A DNA stretch of 64,000 bases from an uncultured bacterium. Lineage in GTDB: Bacteria > Bacillota > Clostridia > Oscillospirales > Ruminococcaceae. Position 1 is the first letter of the stretch, and each line of letters starts with the position of its first letter. Below the pieces are notes generated by a model that saw nothing but the letters and a program-made list of their open reading frames with translations, did not search any database and was not told the origin of the DNA. Below are positions 59,200-64,000 of this stretch, piece after piece. The position numbers were made by a program, and so were the translations under genes. The DNA is taken from assembly GCA_905215965.1 (NCBI GenBank), contig CAJMSD010000001.1, positions 62,001 to 126,000 of the forward strand, written 5' to 3'.

Positions 59200-59616
59200 A
59201 TGGATATGAACGATATATTTTTAACTATTACGCAGACGCAAGTGCCGACGCCTTCGCTGTTCCCGTTTCCGCTTTCATGGCATCTGCCCTTTGCGATACT
59301 GGGATTTTTGTTCCTGCTTTTTCAGTTTTCAAGAGAAAAGAAACCCTATCAGCTGATAATGTCCGTGGCGATACTGCTTTCGCTGACTATCTGGCTGTCC
59401 GATAACCGTATCTTCTTCTATGCGCTCGGAGCCGTTGAATCGCTTCTGATTTTTACGTCGTTTATTACTGCTATCGCTTTTAAGGGTAAAAATAAAAAGC
59501 ATATAGGGGAATCCGGAGATAACGAAGAAAATGCGGAAAATGCGGAAAATGCGGAAAACGCTGAAGCTCCGAAGACGGAAGCCGAGAATGCCGCTGCCGA
59601 TGAGGAAGCAAAATGA
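59200..59616 (+). CDS. Small membrane protein with acidic repeat tail
   Basis: A 138-residue protein with three membrane helices (about 26-42, 52-70 and 74-94) and a cytoplasmic acidic tail. The tail carries the triplet Glu-Asn-Ala in tandem (about EENAENAENAENAEAP), encoded by near-identical 9-base units. ATG at 59200 follows TTGGAGT. I recognise no family. The first in-frame TTG at 59026 precedes the promoter and is excluded. It overlaps the next gene by 4 bases (ATGA), so it is translationally coupled to the dehydrogenase. Confidence 0.75.
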   Translation: MDMNDIFLTITQTQVPTPSLFPFPLSWHLPFAILGFLFLLFQFSREKKPYQLIMSVAILLSLTIWLSDNRIFFYALGAVESLLIFTSFITAIAFKGKNKKHIGESGDNEENAENAENAENAEAPKTEAENAAADEEAK

Positions 59617-60563
59617 AGATAGCCGTACTTGACTGGAACACTATGACGATGGACGGAGATCTGTCTCCGCAGGTTTTTGAAGAATTCGGGGAAGTGCGTC
59701 TTTACGGTTCTACCGCTCCCGAGGAGGCTTCCGCGCATATCGGAGACGCAGAAGCGGTGCTGTGCAACAAGGTTCCGATAACGCGCGAGGTCATGGAGCA
59801 GTGCCCTGATCTGAAATACATAGGGCTTTTCGCCACAGGCTACAATAATGTGGATACGGTCTGCGCTGCCGAAAAGGGGATAACCGTCTGCAATGCGGGA
59901 CAATATTCCACGCGCGCCGTGGTTCAGCTTACGTTTGCATTTATCCTCGACCATTTCAGCCGAGTAAGAGATTACGACGCTGCCGTTAAAAACGGGGAAT
60001 GGATAAGCTCGCCGTCGTTTTCGTACTTTCCGTACCGTATTCGCGAGCTTTGCGGCAGAACTATCTCGATCATCGGCTACGGCTCGATAGGAAAAGGAGT
60101 AGCCGCCGCTGCCGACGCTTTCGGTATGAGAGTGCTCGTCAACACGCGCACAAAGCCTTCCGATTGTCCCTACGAGCTTGCAGAGCTTGAGTATGCCGTG
60201 AAAAATGCCGATATTCTGACGCTTCACTGCCCTCTTACTCCGCAGACCAAGCATATCGTAAACGGCGGTCTTCTGTCGCTTATGAAGCCTGAAGCTGTTC
60301 TGATAAACACTTCAAGAGGAGGCGCGGTCGACGAAGCGGCTCTTGCCGAGGCTCTGAATTCGGGCAAGATCGCCGCCGCTTATCTCGACGTTCTGGATAA
60401 AGAACCGATGTCTGCCGAAACTCCGCTGAGAAACGCGAAAAACTGCGTGATAACTCCTCATATTGCATGGGCGCCGGAGGAAACGCGCAGACGGCTGCTG
60501 GACATCGTTTGCGAAAATATCAGAGCATGGCTCGGCGGAAGTCCCATAAATAAAGTCAATTGA
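59613..60563 (+). CDS. D-2-hydroxyacid dehydrogenase, NAD-dependent
   Basis: A 316-residue cytoplasmic enzyme of the D-isomer 2-hydroxyacid dehydrogenase family (glycerate/phosphoglycerate dehydrogenase-like). The Rossmann motif GYGSIGKG lies at about 154-161. The catalytic Arg is in NTSRGGAVDE and the catalytic His in TPHIAWAPEE. The N terminus (KIAVLDWNTMTMDGDLSPQ) resembles glycerate dehydrogenases. Substrate is unproven. It is 17 bases upstream of proB, which suggests one transcript but no obvious pathway link. Confidence 0.92.
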   Translation: MKIAVLDWNTMTMDGDLSPQVFEEFGEVRLYGSTAPEEASAHIGDAEAVLCNKVPITREVMEQCPDLKYIGLFATGYNNVDTVCAAEKGITVCNAGQYSTRAVVQLTFAFILDHFSRVRDYDAAVKNGEWISSPSFSYFPYRIRELCGRTISIIGYGSIGKGVAAAADAFGMRVLVNTRTKPSDCPYELAELEYAVKNADILTLHCPLTPQTKHIVNGGLLSLMKPEAVLINTSRGGAVDEAALAEALNSGKIAAAYLDVLDKEPMSAETPLRNAKNCVITPHIAWAPEETRRRLLDIVCENIRAWLGGSPINKVN

Positions 60564-60580
60564 ACGGAGTTTAGATAAAG

Positions 60581-61372
60581 ATGAGGAATATTTCCGAAAA
60601 AAAACGTATCGTTATTAAGCTTGGAACGTCAACTCTTGCCCATAAGACGGGAAAACTCAATATCAGGCGAATGACGAATCTCGTCCGCGTTATTGCGGAT
60701 CTGCATAATTCGGGTAGGGAGATTATTTTAGTATCTTCGGGAGCTATCGGTCTGGGCGCAGGTAAGCTCGGGCTGCCCGAAAAGCCAAAGGATACGCGTA
60801 CAAAACAGGCTGTCGCGGCTATCGGTCAGTGCGAGCTTATGCATATCTATGACGATATGTTCGAAAAGTACAGCGTTACGGTCGCACAGATACTTCTGAC
60901 GAAAACCATTGTCGAAAATCCAAGCCATTGCAGCAATTTCAGGAATACTATCGAAAGTCTCGTAAAAATGAACGTCATTCCGATAGTCAACGAAAACGAC
61001 GCTATCGCTATCGATGAGCTGGAGCTTGAGATCGGTGAAAACGATTCGCTTTCCGCTCTGGTGGCTGCGCTGTCGGATGCTGATCTGCTGCTTATCCTTT
61101 CCGATATCGACTGCCTTTACGATGACGATCCTCGTAAAAATCCCGAAGCTAAGCCGATATCCGTTGTCGAGCGTATAACTCCTGAGATAGAAATGGCTGC
61201 CGGAGGAGCGGGAACTTCTCTCGGAACGGGCGGTATGTCTACAAAGATAAACGCTGCGAAGATCGCCTGTGAATCGGGGATAGACATGATAATAATGAAC
61301 GGAAGAAATCCCGAAATGCTCTACGATCTGTTCGAAAATAAAGAAATAGGCACTATTTTTAAAGCGCTTTAA
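60581..61372 (+). CDS. proB: Glutamate 5-kinase without PUA domain
   Basis: A 263-residue amino-acid kinase that phosphorylates glutamate as the first step of proline synthesis. It has VIKLGTSTLAHK at the N terminus, VSSGAIGLGAGKL, NENDAIA and a C-terminal GTGGMSTKINAAK. The length matches the short kinase-only form; the C-terminal PUA domain of the ~367-residue E. coli enzyme is absent. It is followed after 22 bases by proA. Confidence 0.96.
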   Translation: MRNISEKKRIVIKLGTSTLAHKTGKLNIRRMTNLVRVIADLHNSGREIILVSSGAIGLGAGKLGLPEKPKDTRTKQAVAAIGQCELMHIYDDMFEKYSVTVAQILLTKTIVENPSHCSNFRNTIESLVKMNVIPIVNENDAIAIDELELEIGENDSLSALVAALSDADLLLILSDIDCLYDDDPRKNPEAKPISVVERITPEIEMAAGGAGTSLGTGGMSTKINAAKIACESGIDMIIMNGRNPEMLYDLFENKEIGTIFKAL

Positions 61373-61394
61373 CAGTAAAAATGAGGTGAATGTT

Positions 61395-62642
61395 ATGACT
61401 TACATGGAAACTCTCGGCAGAAATGCCAAGGCAGCCGAAGCCGCAGTCGCTTCCGCTTCAACCGCATTGAAAAACAGCGCTCTTTCGGCGATCTCAAAGG
61501 CTCTGCTCGAAAATACCGAGCTTATTATAGCCGAAAATGCGAAGGATCTGAAAGCCGCTGCGGAGAAAGGCATGTCTTCCTCGATGCAGGACAGACTGCG
61601 CCTTGATCCGGGACGTATTAAGGGAATGGCGGACGGCGTTGATAAGCTGATCTCGCTGAACGATCCTGTCGGCTGCATCGCGGACGGCTACACCCGCCCG
61701 AACGGCTTGCAGATAATCAAAACGCGCGTTCCTCTCGGCGTTATAGGAATAATTTTCGAATCGCGCCCGAACGTTACCGTAGACGCTGCGGCTCTCTGCC
61801 TTAAAGCCGGCAATGTCGTTATTCTCAAGGGCGGCAAGGAAGCTATTAACTCCAACATCTGCTTGTGCAATATAATGCGAAAAGCTATCGAGGAGGCAGG
61901 TCTGCCGAGCGACGCCGTTCAGCTTGTTGAACAGACTTCAAGAGAGGCAGCGGCTGAGCTTATGAAGCTTAACAGCTGTCTTGACGTGCTTATCCCGAGA
62001 GGCGGAGCGGGACTTATTCAGGCTGTCGTTAATCAGGCGACCGTTCCCGTTATCGAGACAGGCACTGGCAATTGCCATGTTTATGTGGATTCCTCGGCTG
62101 ATCTTGAAATGGCTGTAAATATTGCGGATAACGGAAAGACCTCCCGTCCTTCGGTATGCAACGCGGTGGAAAGTCTTCTTGTTCACGAGGACTGCGCCGA
62201 CAAATTCCTGCCGATGATCGCGGAACGCTTTAAGGCTCACAGCGTTAAAATTTACGGCTGCGAAAAAACTGCCGCTATCCTTGGAGACTGCGTTGAAAAG
62301 GCTACCGATGAGGAGTATGCAAGAGAATTTCTCGATTATATCATATCGGTCAAGGTCGTAAGCAGCATCGACGAGGCTATCGCTCATATCAGGAGATTCG
62401 GCACAAAGCATTCCGAGTGCATAGTAACGCGCTCTCTTGACTGCGCAAGAAAGTTCCAGAAAGAGGTCGACGCTGCCGCCGTATATGTAAACGCTTCCAC
62501 GCGCTTCACGGACGGCGGAGAATTCGGTCTTGGCGCGGAGATAGGAATATCTACCCAGAAGCTCCACGCAAGAGGTCCGATGGGACTTAACGAGCTTACT
62601 ACCGTCAAGTATCTTATAAACGGCGACGGACAGATAAGATAA
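61395..62642 (+). CDS. proA: Gamma-glutamyl phosphate reductase
   Basis: A 415-residue NADPH-dependent reductase that makes glutamate-5-semialdehyde. Conserved features include PLGVIGIIFESRPNVT, a PRGGAGLIQ block and catalytic Cys255 in RPSVCNAVESLLVH. ATG at 61395 follows GAGGTGA by 4-6 bases; the GTG 9 bases earlier overlaps that site. It completes the proBA pair. Cyclisation and PycR reduction to proline would need proC, which is not in the window. Confidence 0.97.
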   Translation: MTYMETLGRNAKAAEAAVASASTALKNSALSAISKALLENTELIIAENAKDLKAAAEKGMSSSMQDRLRLDPGRIKGMADGVDKLISLNDPVGCIADGYTRPNGLQIIKTRVPLGVIGIIFESRPNVTVDAAALCLKAGNVVILKGGKEAINSNICLCNIMRKAIEEAGLPSDAVQLVEQTSREAAAELMKLNSCLDVLIPRGGAGLIQAVVNQATVPVIETGTGNCHVYVDSSADLEMAVNIADNGKTSRPSVCNAVESLLVHEDCADKFLPMIAERFKAHSVKIYGCEKTAAILGDCVEKATDEEYAREFLDYIISVKVVSSIDEAIAHIRRFGTKHSECIVTRSLDCARKFQKEVDAAAVYVNASTRFTDGGEFGLGAEIGISTQKLHARGPMGLNELTTVKYLINGDGQIR

Positions 62643-62660
62643 TTTTATCGGGAGGAACAA

Positions 62661-64000
62661 ATGGATATACGTGACGAACTGGACGCAATGCTCAATAATC
62701 TGAAAAACGGCGCGCCGCCCGCACAAAAAAAGTCCGCAGACAAAAAACAAGTATCCGCTCGCACGTCTGTCGGAAGCACATACGACAAAATGTCCGTTGA
62801 CGAGCTTGTAAGCGCTCTTTCAACCGAAAATAAACCTCAGCCGAAGCCTGCCGAGAAAGCCGAAAAATCCGATCCCGTTCAAAACCGCGTCGGCGGAAAT
62901 GACGGAAAAATTCCCGACAGTCTCCTTTTTATGCTCTCAAAGGGCGATATTCCGTCGTCCGCGCCGAGAGTAAGGGTCAAGCGCAAAAATGCTGACAAGA
63001 CTGTACCGGCTTCTGCAGCGGTGATTGAAGATAAAGCGGACGAGATTCAGGCTCTGCCTGAAAAGGAAAACGAGACCGCCGAAAATATTGATACTCCTGC
63101 AAGCGAGGAGCTTCTGTCCGAGCCGGAGGAAAATGTTTGGCAGGAAGATCTTACAGGTGAGACCGCCCCTGATACGGCTGATATCATTCCCGAAGCCGAT
63201 GAGGAGGAAAATATTACTATAGATGACGTGCCGAGCGATGAGATCCCGATTCCCGAAAGCAGCGGCGATATCGATCCTGCCGCTTCTATAATAGCCGAGG
63301 CTGTTAGCGAGATCGGGAGCGCTGCCGAGGAAACGGCTGAGGACGGCGAAAACGAGGACGATTCTCATGCTGAGGAGAAAGAGGAAGCTCCTTTGCCGAA
63401 AAAGAGCTTCTTTTCAAGGATAAAAAGCGTTTTCTCCAATAAAAAGGAAGAGGACGGGGAGGAAGATTCTCCCGATTCGGAATCAGATGATGAAGCCGAA
63501 ATAAGCGAAGCTGCCGAGGAAGAAGCTCCCGATGTTGAAGAGCTTGATACAGAGCCTGAAACGGCTGACAGCTCCGATGAAAACAGCGCCGAGACCTTTG
63601 ATGATGAAACCGAATCCGAGGAAGCCGATGATGCCGAAGCTGCGTCGGCTATAGAGCTTATCGACGCCGCTCTTGCCGCTATTGAAGAGGAGAATGATGA
63701 AGAGCCTGCGGAATCCGAGAAAGAGGAAATCAAAGAAGAATCGGATTCCGCGGATATGCTTATCGCCGATATACGCGAGGACGCAGCAAGCGCCATTGCC
63801 GAAATAGAGAGCCGTGAAGCTTCCGATAACGAAACGGAAAGCGAAGTCCCTGAAACAGACGATGATGAAACCGAAGCCGACGATTCCGACAATATCGAAA
63901 TTGACGTCGAGCTTAAAGACGAAAAGAAAAAGGGGCGCATTACTGCTGCGCTTGAGCAGATATTGAACGAGGAACCCGACGCGCTTGTTGAGGAACGCAG
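62661..64000 (+). CDS. Highly acidic, low-complexity protein, 5' part only
   Basis: An ORF open from ATG 62661 (after GGGAGGA) to the window end; 446 residues are visible and the 3' end is missing. It starts DIRDELDAMLNNLKNGAPP. It is extremely rich in Glu, Asp, Ala and Ser, with no predicted fold for most of its length. One basic amphipathic island (about 250-270, KKSFFSRIKSVFSNKK) interrupts it, and toward the end GRITAALEQILNEEP suggests a structured helical part beginning. No signal peptide. I do not recognise a family. It is 18 bases after proA. On the minus strand the same DNA gives only Ser-rich shadow frames. Confidence 0.8.
   Translation, partial: MDIRDELDAMLNNLKNGAPPAQKKSADKKQVSARTSVGSTYDKMSVDELVSALSTENKPQPKPAEKAEKSDPVQNRVGGNDGKIPDSLLFMLSKGDIPSSAPRVRVKRKNADKTVPASAAVIEDKADEIQALPEKENETAENIDTPASEELLSEPEENVWQEDLTGETAPDTADIIPEADEEENITIDDVPSDEIPIPESSGDIDPAASIIAEAVSEIGSAAEETAEDGENEDDSHAEEKEEAPLPKKSFFSRIKSVFSNKKEEDGEEDSPDSESDDEAEISEAAEEEAPDVEELDTEPETADSSDENSAETFDDETESEEADDAEAASAIELIDAALAAIEEENDEEPAESEKEEIKEESDSADMLIADIREDAASAIAEIESREASDNETESEVPETDDDETEADDSDNIEIDVELKDEKKKGRITAALEQILNEEPDALVEER

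Noticed and set aside
63365..63940. Minus-strand Ser-rich ORF of 191 residues
   Set aside because: It is the complement of GAA/GAG/GCC-rich codons of the acidic protein on the plus strand; the plus frame has a proper start site and continues the operon.

Overview
The window looks like chromosome of a spore-forming, fibre-degrading Clostridia member, most likely a Ruminococcus-type Oscillospiraceae. Three groups of genes point there. Dockerin-bearing enzymes (a GH9 endoglucanase and a pectate lyase) and lipid-anchored GH74 and GH5 enzymes fit a plant-cell-wall degrader. Sporulation genes (cotJABC, spoIIP) fit an endospore former. A SCIFF peptide beside its radical-SAM maturase is a Clostridia hallmark. 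The assignment is inference from gene content; I could not compare with genomes.

Layout. 1-7.7 kb: 3' part of glycogen phosphorylase, a GH9-CBM3c-dockerin cellulase, the cotJABC spore-coat operon, a UDP-sugar pyrophosphorylase and a membrane diguanylate cyclase. 7.8-24.0 kb: a sortase-assembled pilus locus: coiled-coil protein, signal peptidase I, a giant CnaB adhesin interrupted by one in-frame TAG, major pilin, class C sortase, second pilin and a second sortase. 24.0-31 kb: tRNA-Ala and tRNA-Arg, an NlpC/P60-like protein, spoIIP with a small membrane protein, a polysaccharide deacetylase, a flotillin and a lipoprotein. 31-37.6 kb: an ABC exporter with no standard start codon, a DUF1846 protein, a membrane protein with an LDD-type repeat, and purA. 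37.7-45 kb: a probable five-gene operon (alpha-galactosidase, GH74 lipoprotein, GH25, mannose-6-phosphate isomerase, ROK kinase). 45-53.7 kb: SCIFF system, ABC-F ATPase, GH5 lipoprotein, a degenerate ROK regulator, and PspA with a 56-residue membrane protein. 53.7-58.7 kb: Cu/Zn-SOD-like protein, GHL10 lipoprotein, GNAT acetyltransferase, pectate lyase. 59-64 kb: an operon with a small membrane protein, a 2-hydroxyacid dehydrogenase, proB, proA and the start of a very acidic protein that runs off the window.

How it works together. Secreted enzymes (dockerin-borne or lipid-anchored) attack cellulose, xyloglucan-type glucans, galactosides and pectin. Cytoplasmic manA, ROK kinase and glycogen phosphorylase handle the hexoses. 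The pilus locus is the likely adhesion apparatus. Its adhesin has CnaB domains split by inserted modules, one of them an SGNH esterase resembling carbohydrate esterase family 3, so fibre binding and deacetylation may be combined on one pilus protein.

Promoters throughout are close to sigma-A consensus and most have a 17-base spacer. They were used to correct several start codons. Two dispersed, hairpin-rich repeat families occupy the longer intergenic gaps. No transposase, phage gene or CRISPR array was seen.
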